64,000 nt of DNA from Brienomyrus brachyistius (taxonomy: Eukaryota; Chordata; Actinopteri; Osteoglossiformes; Mormyridae), in NCBI RefSeq assembly GCF_023856365.1, contig NC_064539.1:31160482-31224481 (forward strand), read 5' to 3'. Positions within the stretch are counted from its first letter, which is position 1; the number at the start of each line of letters is the position of its first letter. This document shows, one piece after another, positions 10,301 through 18,545 of the stretch. Made by a program: the position numbers and the translations under genes. The notes under the pieces are model-generated. The model saw only the letters and a list, made by a program, of their open reading frames with translations, did not search any database and was not told the origin of the DNA.

Positions 10301-10882
10301 AGGCGGCGGCAGCGGCGAAGGCGGCTGCGCAGGCGGCGGCAGCGGCGAAGGCGGCAATGGCGGCTGCACGGGAGCGGGGTCCGCCGGCAATGGCGGCTGC
10401 ACGGGAGCGGGGTCCGCCGGCAATGGCGGCTGCACGGGAGCGGGGTCCGCCGGCAATGGCGGCTGCACGGGAGCGGGGTCCGCGGGCGGCAGGAGCGGAG
10501 GGAGCTCCTCGGGTCCGGCCGTTGCAGCGAGCAGCGGAGGGAGGTCCTCTGTACCGGCGATCGCCGGTCTCCTTCTCCCTCGCTGGCGCCTAGCGGTGGC
10601 GGGAGGCGGCGCGACGTCCGTAAAAACGGACGGCGGAAGAAAGGCCTCCGGCTCCGGGTAAGGGTAGAGGAAGGGCTCCTCGTCCTCGTCCTCACTGGAG
10701 AACCAGTATTTCCACACGGGATCGGGGTCGCGTGTGGTCAGCCTCCGGGCTGGAGGTAGGGCGGGTACTTCCCTTTCGTCCCCTGTCGGGAGCCAAAGCC
10801 TGGAGAGCGAGCAGGCGCCGAGACGGATCGTCTCCTGCGGGACTCTCCTCCTCCCTGTCCGCTTCTTTTTGTGGTCCGTCAT
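7304..10882 (-). CDS. Proline-rich ORF of the LTR element
   Basis: An uninterrupted frame of about 1192 codons from the ATG at 10882, only two bases inside the 5' LTR boundary. It has A at -3. The frame stays open upstream to an in-LTR ATG at 11032, giving 1242 codons. I prefer 10882 because it lies next to the LTR edge and opens with a distinct sequence. Residues 1-15 are basic (MTDHKKKRTGRRR). About 53-80 is an aromatic/acidic patch (VWKYWFSSEDEDEEPF). The rest is Pro/Ala/Gln-rich tandem repeats: 11-aa (about 134-176), 13-aa PPAAAPGQAPPLQ-type (about 227-514), 6-aa PVPDRA/PDLAPV runs, 24-aa (about 607-730), 11-aa PAPRQPDRVPV (about 742-788) and 10-aa AAAPEAPPP (about 788-882). A Pro/Ser/Leu-rich tail follows. 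No enzymatic motif is visible. Function is unknown; an RNA-binding or packaging role from the basic N-terminus would be guesswork. An open frame of this length despite many repeats suggests selection or recent origin. Confidence 0.6.
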   Translation of the reverse strand: MTDHKKKRTGRRRVPQETIRLGACSLSRLWLPTGDEREVPALPPARRLTTRDPDPVWKYWFSSEDEDEEPFLYPYPEPEAFLPPSVFTDVAPPPATARRQRGRRRPAIAGTEDLPPLLAATAGPEELPPLLPPADPAPVQPPLPADPAPVQPPLPADPAPVQPPLPADPAPVQPPLPPSPLPPPAQPPSPLPPPAQPPSPLPPPAQPPPAQPPPAQPPPAQPPSLPAAAPGQAPPLQQPAAPGQAPPLQPAPVPDCAPVPAEAPPLQPPAAAPGQAPPLQPPAAAPGQAPPLQPPAAAPGQAPPLQPAPVPDRVPVPDRAPVPAEAPPLQPPAAAPGQAPPLQPPAAAPGQAPPLQPAPVPDCVPVPDRAPVPAEAPPLQPPAAAPGQAPPLQPPAAAPGQAPPLQPPAAAPGQAPPLQPPAAAPGQAPPLQPPAAAPGQAPPLQPAPVPDRAPVPDRAPVPDRAPVPDRAPVPVQAPPLQPPAAPGPAPPLQQPAAPGPAPPLQQPAAPGQAPPLQPPAAAPVPDCAPVPDRPAAAAPEVPPLQSPAVPGRAPLQQLPAAPVPDLAPVPDLAPVPDLAPVPDLAPVPDLAAAASETLLSPPATATSEAPPLQSPVVPGRAPPRRRLAAPGPAPPLQCPAVPGRAPPRRWLVAPGPVPPLQRPAVPGRAPPRRRLATPVPALPLQRPAVPGRALPRRRLATPVPVPPLQRPVVPGRAPPRQRLAAPGPRSPLQRPAVSGLMPRQPDRVPVPAPRQPDRVPVPAPRQPDRVPVPAPRQPDRVPVPAPRQPAAAPEAPPPPAAAPEAPPPPAAAPEAPPPPAAAPEAPPPTAAAPEAPPPTAAAPEAPPPTAAAPEAPPPTAAAPEAPPPTAAAPEAPPPTAAAPVPVLVPEVVPDNSILAPPSSEVEELEWDPSGTELVTSCPSPRRLRPRTRVGLSVSRRGRGHRRRAGVPPALPPGSPSLACALARLAPAGPGPPGRLSPAGPPPRLRRPASLPSPEPGRSPAGSPTAASRLPAGPLPPALPRTSPPAAAPPSSGPSPWAPPAPSSPSPVLPPAPSLAPPRVPRPASSAPPRSPPAPASRPPAAPPTAARRPLGLPRAPLGSPSLSPYAPAFVPPVSVPSFSARPFVPPVSAPRIPPVFATRPPLCPLFTPGPCVPPVPSVSPLFLCRSVFPVLCQVLSLVLSLCLFCLSV
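8236..8518. repeat. 30-bp minisatellite in the element ORF
   Basis: About 9-10 copies of a 30-bp unit (gcagtcggagggggcgcctc plus tggagctgct), with a gtc to ggc change in the last copies. In frame with the ORF, giving a 10-aa period. Confidence 0.95.
8519..8656. repeat. 33-bp repeat in the element ORF, 4 copies
   Basis: Four copies of a 33-bp unit containing gcgccgggacaggaacacgg, with a ccgtgg/ccgggg variant. Keeps the minus frame (11 aa). Confidence 0.95.
8690..9060. repeat. 72-bp degenerate repeat in the element ORF
   Basis: About five diverged 72-bp units (24 aa on the minus strand) built around gggggcgcccgcccgggaac and gcgttgcaagtcgccgtcg. Confidence 0.85.
9105..9205. repeat. 18-bp repeat in the element ORF
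   Basis: Five copies of gcgagatcaggaactggg, 6 aa per unit (PDLAPV on the minus strand). Confidence 0.95.
9330..10205. repeat. 39-bp and 18-bp compound repeats in the element ORF
   Basis: Blocks of a 39-bp unit (gctgcagagggggcgcctgc plus ccgggagctgcagcaggcg) alternate with blocks of an 18-bp unit (aggaacaggagcgcggtc). The block order recurs (39-mers, then a ctgcaggaactggagcgc piece, then 18-mers), so a larger module has also been duplicated. All units are multiples of three, so the minus-strand frame is preserved. Confidence 0.93.
10205..10352. repeat. GC-rich GGCGGCTGCGCA repeat in the element ORF
   Basis: Repeated ggcggctgcgcaggc units (15 bp), then 30-bp units with gcagcggcgaag. They encode PPPAQ-type repeats on the minus strand. 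Confidence 0.9.
10353..10485. repeat. 33-bp repeat in the element ORF, 4 copies
   Basis: Four copies of a 33-bp unit containing ggcaatggcggctgcacggg; minus strand PADPAPVQPPL. Keeps the frame. Confidence 0.95.
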
Positions 10883-10884
10883 TC

Positions 10885-11181
10885 TGTCACGATCGGGGTG
10901 CAGCGAGCGCGGCGATCGTGCGTGTAAGGAGCAATGAGTAGGCAGACAGGCGAATACGGGGCAAAACGGGAGTTTACTGGGGAAACAGGGACCAGGACAC
11001 AGCTCACGCTTACAAACATTAGAAAACATCAATGACGGACAACGCTAACAGGTAAGACCAGGACTTAAAACCAGACAAGACTAATCAAAGTAATCAGATA
11101 CAGCGGGGTACAATCAGGGAAATACACGTGGGAAGGCAGGGGGCGTGGCACACACGAGGAGCGGACGAGCCGGGCATGACA
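10885..11181 (-). repeat. LTR, upstream (5') copy
   Basis: 297 bp, identical to 6891-7187. It would hold the promoter for the minus-strand transcript. The ORF start lies two bases beyond its edge. Confidence 0.95.
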
Positions 11182-11186
11182 TCCAG
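11182..11186. repeat. Target-site duplication, right (tccag)
   Basis: Exact match to 6886-6890. Confidence 0.93.
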
Positions 11187-11375
11187 CACATCTACACAAA
11201 ATTTTTCCAGACAGATTGAATTTATGTTGTAAATGTCAGAGAGAAAAGGGCACGATTCTGCATATGTTCTGGCTGTGTGATAAAATTAAGATTTTTTGGA
11301 GAGAAATTCATTTAGCACTCCAGTGCATTTTTAATATACCTTTCATAAGGTGTCCTAAGATATACCTCTTACACA
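11187..11375 (+). mobile_element. LINE (L1/Tx1-type) ORF2 relic, right half
   Basis: Continues the relic broken at 6890. Translation across shifting frames gives KGTI(L)HMFWLCDKIKIFW-like sequence near 11245-11305, then FIRCPKIYLL near 11343. This matches the usual C-terminal pattern of L1-like ORF2 (G-T-x-x-H-x-x-W-x-C ... F-W ... L). Stops and frameshifts show it is dead. Confidence 0.65.
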
Positions 11376-12554
11376 ATTAATTCGAATCTGTATTTGACCA
11401 GACATGGAGAATTGTTTTCTTCATGTTTGTATTTATTGGTGAGCTCCACAGATACCTTCTATCAAACTCTGGCTCTCTCAGATATCCAATTTTCTGTACA
11501 TGTGATGTGCATCATCTATCAGAACGCTTTCTGTAAATACGGTCCTCTCTCTGGTCACATACGGAGAACATTGTTTCATTTTTGTTAACCTTGATCCATT
11601 ATTTCTCCCCCTGTATTTGCTTTGTTGCATATCTATATGTCCATATGGACACCTGGGATACTCTGTGTAGTAGAATGTATGCATTGTTGCTAATCTCCCT
11701 ATATATTTATTTGCCTATAACCCATAAATGCCCTATAAAACAGGCAACGTGCAGGTTATGTGCGAGAGTGAGAGATCCAGGCGGAACTGGCATATTCCTC
11801 AACCTTTGCATTGTAAGTACATACAGCCCCGCAGACTGAATCGGAAATGAAGTAATGGCTGTAATGTCACAGTATCAAATGTTAACTTTACTTCTTCAGT
11901 GTCAATTGAGCAGAGGCCTTACACTTCTCCTAAAACATACAGCATTGACATCACCAGAAAATGATTCCATTATCACAAGAAAATGGTATAAAAATAATGA
12001 CAGTTCATTGACTTTCTCAGCCTCGGTAATTTACAGATTTTAGAGACATTTTAAAAGAAATAAAAGCAGGGATGCAGTGGCAGTGTTACGGTCATTGCAG
12101 GAGGGGCTAGAGCACCCCCAGCCTCTTCCCTGGTGCTGCCACTGGTCCTGCTAACGTAGGTGCGACCCGTTAAAATGCCATCGAATTAATACCAGCATGG
12201 TCCTCTGTCAGCACCCCTGACAGGCAAGATCGCGACCCTTCGGAAAACGGTTTCTACCTGCAAGAAGGGAGGCCACTCGATAGCTGATCAGACCATGCTC
12301 CTTGCTCTCTGCTCATTTGTGGTGGTCCTCTGTGAGGATGTGCGCGAGAGAGTATTTCGAGTTTGAGGTTCTCTCCAGATCAGAGCCAGTGTTTTGCTTT
12401 GTGGCATGAAGTTTGCTTTCAGCTCTGTCCCTTTTCTTACTACATTCTTTAGATAAATGGAACTTTCGCTAGTACCAGTTACACACATTGATCATTTTCA
12501 GCACAGAACTTGTATATAAAATTGAGAACCAAATGCAACGTCCTGAGAACCTAT
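11376..12554. other. No gene seen; possible LINE 3' region
   Basis: AT-rich. The first few hundred bases may be LINE 3' UTR but I see no marker. A short inverted repeat (gcagtggcag ... ctgccactgg, near 12073-12144) flanks a gagcacccccag stretch. No coding signature. Confidence 0.45.
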
Positions 12555-12987
12555 TGTAACGGAGTTGGACTGTAGGGGGCGGTGGCACCCATAATGCACT
12601 GCTTCCAAAGAGACTGGAGAATCTGTTTACCTGTGATTCCTGTTGTCGTTGTTTGTGTTGTTTGGGGGGGGGGGAAGTTGTTAGTATTTGTTAATGTAAT
12701 TGGGTTCTGGCGTGTTTGGAAATGTGTTTGGGTGGTTTTTGTGTAAACGCACACAGGCTACCGTGGACGGGATCCTCGGTAGTACTGTGTATTTGGGCAG
12801 GGTTTTTGTGTGTGAAAGGAGAGTGAGCAAGTAAGCTTATGGTAGAGTTAGCCCTTTACTTGCCTTGGCTGTGTTTTTATTCTGTTCTTTGCTGATGGAA
12901 TAAAGCTTGGAGACTTCTCTCCTGTTGAGCAAAGTTCCTCAACTGTCTCCATTACTCCCTGGTGGTGAAAACCCAGAAAACGTTACA
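12555..12987 (+). mobile_element. Solo LTR
   Basis: 433 bp with inverted ends TGTAACG ... CGTTACA, typical TG...CA LTR boundaries. A polyadenylation signal AATAAA lies at 12899-12904, and the bases ctat are duplicated on both sides (12551-12554 and 12988-12991). No second LTR or internal sequence is present, so it is a solo LTR left by LTR-LTR recombination. A G tract sits at about 12665-12674. Not obviously related to the LTR at 6891. Confidence 0.75.
12899..12904 (+). terminator. LTR polyadenylation signal
   Basis: Canonical AATAAA within the solo LTR, about 84 bases before its 3' end. Confidence 0.6.
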
Positions 12988-13106
12988 CTATGTATGTGTG
13001 TGTAGCCAGATAGAGAGAATTTAAAAAGTCTTTCAAAACTTTGTACATATTAAAGTAATACATTAGTCCTTGTGAAATTCAAATGTCTCATGAAGTTCTG
13101 CTCTTT

Positions 13107-13108
<2 letters not shown>

Positions 13109-13152
<44 letters not shown>
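13109..13152. repeat. (CT)n microsatellite
   Basis: About 22 CT dinucleotides, almost perfect. Confidence 0.97.
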
Positions 13153-13155
<3 letters not shown>

Positions 13156-13356
13156 CTTTGTCTCACTCAAACCAGTCATGTAGTATCACTCCTGTTTATG
13201 GGATCATGGCTATAAATGTTAAGTTAAAATTGGTAGTAGGTTCAAAACTGAAGAGGAAATATTGTTTATATTTTTATAACAATACAAATGGTTAACAATT
13301 ATCCTCTGCAGATAATTATATATCTATTCTGATTTTTTTTTTGCTATCTTGCCCAG

Positions 13357-13468
13357 CAACCTGCACTTAGAATATAGGCAGCTGGTTACCACAGACCTGA
13401 TCCTTCTGGGAAACTGTTTAAACATGGATACGGAAGAGAAAGATGCTCGAACCACTCTGAAGGTCACG
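13357..13468 (+). CDS. Possible internal exon, unidentified
   Basis: A long T/pyrimidine run followed by gcccag ends at 13356, a good splice acceptor. A gtaaatgt donor starts at 13469. The 112-bp segment between is open for 37 codons after a split first codon, including EYRQLVTTDLILLGN and MDTEEKDARTTLKVT. The peptide is non-repetitive and reads like real protein, unlike most open frames here. The frame runs on past the donor to a stop near 13550. I do not recognise the family, and no neighbouring exon was found. It could be a chance ORF or part of a gene with very large introns. Confidence 0.3.
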
Positions 13469-13827
13469 GTAAATGTAAGAGCCTGTCATTGTCTGAAAAC
13501 AACCTTAAGGAAAGGATGTAGGCTATGCAGGATATTTAGGAAGAGAAAATGAACAATTTTTATGAATCATAATTTTAAGAGCAATCTTCTTAAAAAAATT
13601 TATAAATTCACAAGATGATTGATCTAAATAGACTAATGTTATGCTTTAAAAGAAAGCTTCAAAATAGTCTGGAAGGGCTCCGCCAGCACGGGTACCGCAT
13701 ACAGAGGTGACGAGAAAACAGGGACCTCAGGAGCTCCCAGAGCAGAGCATGGGTCAGGGTCACCAGCAAGGGCTGGCGAAATGGTCCCTGGGCTTTGAAG
13801 AAGTGGGCTGGAGGGGGGACTCACACA

Positions 13828-14610
13828 GAGGGCCACTGGTCTGCTGGGCTGCGGGGGTATGAGGGCCACTGGTCTGCTGGGCTGTGGGGGTATGAGGGCC
13901 ACTGGTCTGCTGGGCTGTGGGGGTATGAGGGCCACTGGTCTGCTGGGCTGTGGGGGTATGAGGGCCACTGGTCTGCTGGACTGTGGGGGTATGAGGGCCA
14001 CTGGTCTGCTGGACTGCGGGGGTATGAGGGCCACTGGTCTGCTGGGCTGTGGGGGTATGAGGGCCACTGGTCTGCTGGACTGTGGGGGTATGAGGGCCAC
14101 TGGTCTGCTGGACTGCGGGGGTATGAGGGCCACTGGTCTGCTGGGCTGTGGGGGTATGAGGGCCACTGGTCTGCTGGACTGCGGGGGTATGAGGGCCACT
14201 GGTCTGCTGGGCTGTGGGGGTATGAGGGCCACTGGTCTGCTGGGCTGTGGGGGTATGAGGGCCACTGGTCTGCTGGACTGCGGGGGTATGAGGGCCACTG
14301 GTCTGCTGGGCTGTGGGGGTATGAGGGCCACTGGTCTGCTGGGCTGTGGGGGTATGAGGGCCACTGGTCTGCTGGACTGCGGGGGTATGAGGGCCACTGG
14401 TCTGCTGGGCTGTGGGGGTATGAGGGCCACTGGTCTGCTGGGCTGTGGGGGTATGAGGGCCACTGGTCTGCTGGACTGCGGGGGTATGAGGGCCACTGGT
14501 CTGCTGGACTGCGGGGGTATGAGGGCCACTGGTCTGCTGGGCTGTGGGGGTATGAGGGCCACTGGTCTGCTGGACTGCGGGGGTATGAGGGCCACTGGTC
14601 TGCTGGGCTG
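13828..14610. repeat. 33-bp minisatellite, about 24 copies
   Basis: Unit gagggccactggtctgctgg plus gctgtgggggtat, 33 bp. Two linked variable sites (ggct/gact and tgt/tgc before gggg) mark unit types. From about the tenth unit on they fall mostly in a gg-gg-ga three-unit order, a partial 99-bp higher-order pattern. Open in three frames because 33 is a multiple of three. Confidence 0.97.
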
Positions 14611-15882
14611 TATATATTTACCACTAGACCGCCAGTGAAAAAGCACCATACAGCAGAATGAGTCCCCTTCTGGCAGCGTACATAAACTTTTACATCATTA
14701 TTGCTTAACTGCTTTTCATTTGTGAGTTTTCTTCAGCCCCAGAGCACCGGACAGGTGTCTGAAGTCCTGTCCGCCTTGCAGAGGCTCCATTCAGGCTGTA
14801 GTAATGCGTCCATTTTCTCCACTAATAAAAACCCCTGCAGCGAGAGCTTTATTGGCTCTTCAGGAAGCCGGACTCCCTCCCTACTGCCGCTCACATGCTG
14901 CTGTTCGCGGTGGAAGTCCCCGCCTTTCCGTCCGTTCTCTCCTGCTGTTCGCGGTGGAAGTCCCTGCCTTTCCGTCCGTTCTCTCCTGCTGGGAGAAGCT
15001 AGAGCCGTCGTCTCCTGATGGCCCCGTTAATTATTCGTCTGGGAGAGGGATCGATGCGGATGTATCAATCATCAGGATGCATCATTGACTTCTGTTTACT
15101 CCATTATTCCCATGTCAGGTAAACAGTACACTTGTCTCTTCCTTAATGATGTCTGTTCCCTCTTAATCAGTCTGTTCGCTTTCCTGTCTCTTTGGGGGAG
15201 ATACAGGGCATATTTAACGTCAACTTCAGAGTTTGCAAAGTTCCCTGCATTAATAGTAATGGTCGTGATAATTCAGGCTGACTGACTCTGAGTTTGCGTG
15301 GGAATGTATGTGCACCCTGCATCTCAGCATCATTAAAATGGGATATTGGATGCAACAGTATGAAATGAAAGCACTGACACATGGAATAAAATTCAAAGCA
15401 TAAGAATAATCCCACAGGACAAGGAGAGTTTAATCTGCAACTTGTAAACACTGGAAAATGAGGGTATCTACAGAAGTTTGCTATGCTGAAATGGGGTGAA
15501 TATAATTTTGACCTGACTCTCTCTTTACCATATATACCGTATATTACGGTACACACAGCAAACCCCATCACAGAACAGGCCTGGCACGTGCTGGTATCTT
15601 CTGCAGTGTCACGGCATGCTTACAGTCAGGCTCATTGTCTGTATATGGAAGTCAGCGGTTGTTTCCAGAGCCGCGGCTTTCTGGATGAAGACAAGATCTC
15701 GAGTGAAACAAGCCGGGACAAATCTAAGGAGAGGGAATTCCTGGTCTGTCTCCTTCAATCAGCCATGCGATCACATACAGTCACACACATGCTGCGCAGA
15801 GGTCAAGGACACAGGCTCCAGAATGGGTCACCCTGATAGCCAGGACTGTGTACCGCCGGTCAGCCACAGATCAAGGATCGTG
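14611..15882. other. No gene recognised; 44-bp tandem duplication inside
   Basis: Mostly unique-looking DNA. A 44-bp unit (with ttcgcggtggaagtcc) is duplicated at 14898-14990. The frame starting near 14736 after ttttcttcag (PQSTGQVSEVLSALQR) has an acceptor-like upstream sequence but no convincing donor, so it is not called an exon. Confidence 0.4.
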
Positions 15883-16740
15883 TGACCCTGTGTGGCTCTG
15901 TGCTGCCAGTCACCCAGAGAGCTGGGACTGGGACCGTGTGACCCTGTCCAGCCCTGTGCTGCCAGTCACCCAGAGAGCTGGGACTGGGACCGTGTGACCC
16001 TGTGTGGCCCTGTGCTGCCAGTCACCCAGAGAGCTGGGACTGGGACCGTGTGACCCTGTGTGGCTCTGTGCTGCCAGTCACCCAGAGAGCTGGGACTGGG
16101 ACCGTGTGACCCTGTCCAGCCCTGTGCTGCCAGTCACCCAGAGAGCTGGGACTGGAACCGTGTCACCCTGTGTGGCCCTGTGCTGCCAGTCACCCAGAGA
16201 GCTCGGACTGGGACCGTGTGACCCTGTCCAGCCCTGTGCTGCCAGTCACCCAGAGAGCTGGGACTGGGACCGTGTGACCCTGTCCGGCCCTGTGCTGCCA
16301 GTCACCCAGAGAGCTGGGACTGGGACCGTGTGACCCTGTCCAGCCCTGTGCTGCCAGTCACCCAGAGAGCTGGGACTGGGACCGTGTGACCCTGTGTGGC
16401 CCTGTGCTGCCAGTCACCCAGAGAGCTGGGACTGGGACCGTGTGACCCTGTCCAGCCCTGTGCTGCCAGTCACCCAGAGAGCTGGGACTGGGACCGTGTG
16501 ACCCTGTCCAGCCCTGTGCTGCCAGTCACCCAGAGAGCTGGGACTGGGACCGTGTGACCCTGTCCGGCCCTGTGCTGCCAGTCACCCAGAGAGCTGGGAC
16601 TGGGACCGTGTGACCCTGTCCAGCCCTGTGCTGCCAGTCACCCAGAGAGCTGGGACTGGGACCGTGTGACCCTGTCCGGCCCTGTGCTGCCAGTCACCCA
16701 GAGAGCTGGGACTGGGACCGTGTGACCCTGTCCAGCCCTG
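15883..16740. repeat. 56-bp minisatellite, about 15 copies
   Basis: 56-bp unit containing tgctgccagtcacccagaga and ctgggactgggaccgtgtga. A tccagcc / tgtggcc / tccggcc variant distinguishes unit types. The period is not a multiple of three and the monomer lacks stops in long stretches, so open frames rotate through all phases with a 56-residue period. Confidence 0.97.
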
Positions 16741-16965
16741 TGCTGCCATCACCCAGAGACCCAGGACCATGACTATGTGACCCTGTGCAGCCCTGTGCCA
16801 CAGGGCACCCATAGTGCTGGCACTGTGTGACCCTGTGCAGCCCTGTGCTCCCATCACCCAGAGACCCAGGACCATGACTATGTGACCCTGTGCAGCCCTG
16901 TGCCACAGGGCACCCAGAGTGTTGGGACTGTGTGACCCTGTGCAGCCATGTGCCAGCCTGTGACA
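16741..16965. repeat. About 105-bp repeat, 2 copies, related to the 56-bp array
   Basis: Two 105-bp units made of a diverged 56-mer (catcacccagagacccagga) plus a second diverged half (ccacagggcacccatagtgc). This looks like an older, diverged edge of the neighbouring array. Confidence 0.85.
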
Positions 16966-17254
16966 ATGTGACCACATAGTTATGCTCTATTACAGCATTG
17001 CAGTTTGTTACCGTAACATTCCGTAATGCTTTAGGGGAATTTCAGCCCTTTACGCTTCAGACTATTTGACGTCTGCTGGGGTCTGGAATGGCCTCTTGGT
17101 TCACTTGTCACTGTCACACTAGCATGAGTGTCCTGCATCATTAGCAGCATGCCCTCGAGTGCCTGTCTCTGCTGGAGACGTTTGAGGCTGTCAGCCAAAC
17201 ACATGCTGCTCTTTCTTTGCCTGTTTGCCCGTTTAACCACACAGTTCTGATTCA
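16966..17254. other. No gene seen
   Basis: Short unique-looking stretch without recognisable features. Confidence 0.5.
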
Positions 17255-17640
17255 CCTGAACATTCCAACACAGAGAAACACTCACAAACACACCCATACA
17301 CAGAGGAGCACAGACCTACACAGAGGAGCACAGACCTACACAGAGGAGCACACATGAACACACAGAAACACATGGACATACAGAAACACTTTTGAAAACA
17401 CAGAAGAATAAGTAAGTACATGGGAACATGCAGAAAAATCCAGGAACACACGGAAACACACGGAAACACACATCACCACAGTAGAACACGCAAGAACACA
17501 CGTAAATATGGGAACACACATGAGTACATAGGAAAACATGTGAACACAAGTGAGTCCAAACAAGCACAAAAACACAATGCAGAAGAAGTCAAAGACACAT
17601 GGAAGCGTGCAAATACACAAATGCACAAGTGCTAACGAAG
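17255..17640. repeat. Degenerate ACACA/GAAACAC repeat
   Basis: Cryptically simple sequence of gaacacac/ggaaacaca words, with three near-exact copies of acagaggagcacagacctac at about 17298-17350. Minus-strand Cys/Val/Phe-rich frames are by-products. Confidence 0.8.
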
Positions 17641-18226
17641 TGAAATGCAGAAACTCTCTGGCTGTCCCTGCCTAAGGACGCGTGCTGCCCTCAGCAGTCC
17701 CCTGCCTCCACATGCTGAGATCTGTGCTGAAACCACTCAATGCTTCTACGTGGGGAGGAGACTCTACATCCCACTGCATCCTAACCTTCCGCGTGGCCCT
17801 TTCTGCCGCTTCTCTAATTACTCGGTAGGTAAACGTTTAAGCGTCTGGCAGGAAGGCTGAGGTCACCCCCCCCCTCCCCCTGACAACTGGCTCTATGAGG
17901 CAGACGAGGCACCCTGGAGTTCGGAAGATCTGACAGGCTTATGTAAGCGGGTGTCAGAGCGCCCCCCACCGAGTGTGTTTCACCTGCATTCATCAGCCGC
18001 TTACGGCTGTGTTTATGTAACGGGCTGTGGGCCGTGGTGTCTGCCAGCACAGGTCCCAGAGCACGCAGACGCAGGCAGCCGCTTCCACCCTGAGTGGGCT
18101 GCATGACACCTTCAGACACGAGCAGAATCTAAGTGTGGACAGTACTGGTACGCTTCTATTTACCATGTATCCTGCATGTGTACAGCATTTATCTGTGTCA
18201 CTATGATGCATGAATATAAAGTCCAT
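17641..18226. other. No gene seen
   Basis: Mixed GC content with C runs at about 17867-17880. Open frames show no family signature. Confidence 0.45.
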
Positions 18227-18256
18227 CTATCCATCCATCCATCCATCCATCCATCC
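18227..18256. repeat. (ATCC)n microsatellite
   Basis: Seven or so catc units. It could be the bare tail of a lost SINE, since V-SINE tails here are (GGAT)n, but no SINE body follows. Confidence 0.9.
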
Positions 18257-18289
18257 TGTTTTCCATACTTGCTTGTCCTTATAAAATGT

Positions 18290-18545
18290 ATGTGATGTCA
18301 CACATGTATATGTGTATATCGGTGTTTTACAGTATGTGTATGATGTGTATATTGCACATGTATTTGATATTGAACGATGTACTAGAAGTGTATTATGTGT
18401 GTATATGACATTTGTATTGATGTTTACATTCCGCATGATGATGTGCATATTCCATGCGTATATGATGCGTGTGATGTGTACACTGGAGAACATGCATGTG
18501 TCGGGTGTGTATGAGGAGTGCGTGTGATGTATGTATGTGTGAGAT
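18290..18545. repeat. Cryptic TGTATATG/GATGTGTA repeat
   Basis: Alternating purine-pyrimidine words (tgtgtatatg, gatgtgtata) without a fixed period. Confidence 0.7.

Larger units (their letters stand above)
6891..11181 (-). mobile_element. Young non-autonomous LTR retrotransposon
   Basis: A 4291-bp element bounded by two 297-bp direct repeats. I read these as identical base for base, starting TGTCACGATC and ending GGGCATGACA, and flanked by a perfect tccag duplication. A G-rich polypurine-like tract lies inside the left LTR (7188-7200, read on the minus strand), and the long ORF is on the minus strand, so transcription is taken as minus. The interior has one proline-rich frame and nothing resembling gag zinc knuckles, protease, reverse transcriptase, RNase H, integrase or envelope. 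It must therefore rely on enzymes from elsewhere. No canonical tRNA primer-binding site starting TGG is seen next to the 5' LTR. The right half of the host LINE continues directly after it. Confidence 0.92.

Noticed and set aside
8193..10759. Plus-strand Gly/Ala- or Arg-rich frames of 418-822 codons
   Set aside because: Antisense shadows of the repeat-built ORF of the LTR element. The periods being multiples of three keep the opposite strand open as well.
6891..11181. Endogenous retrovirus with envelope
   Set aside because: No gag, pol or env motif is visible on either strand of the interior. It is a short non-autonomous LTR element.
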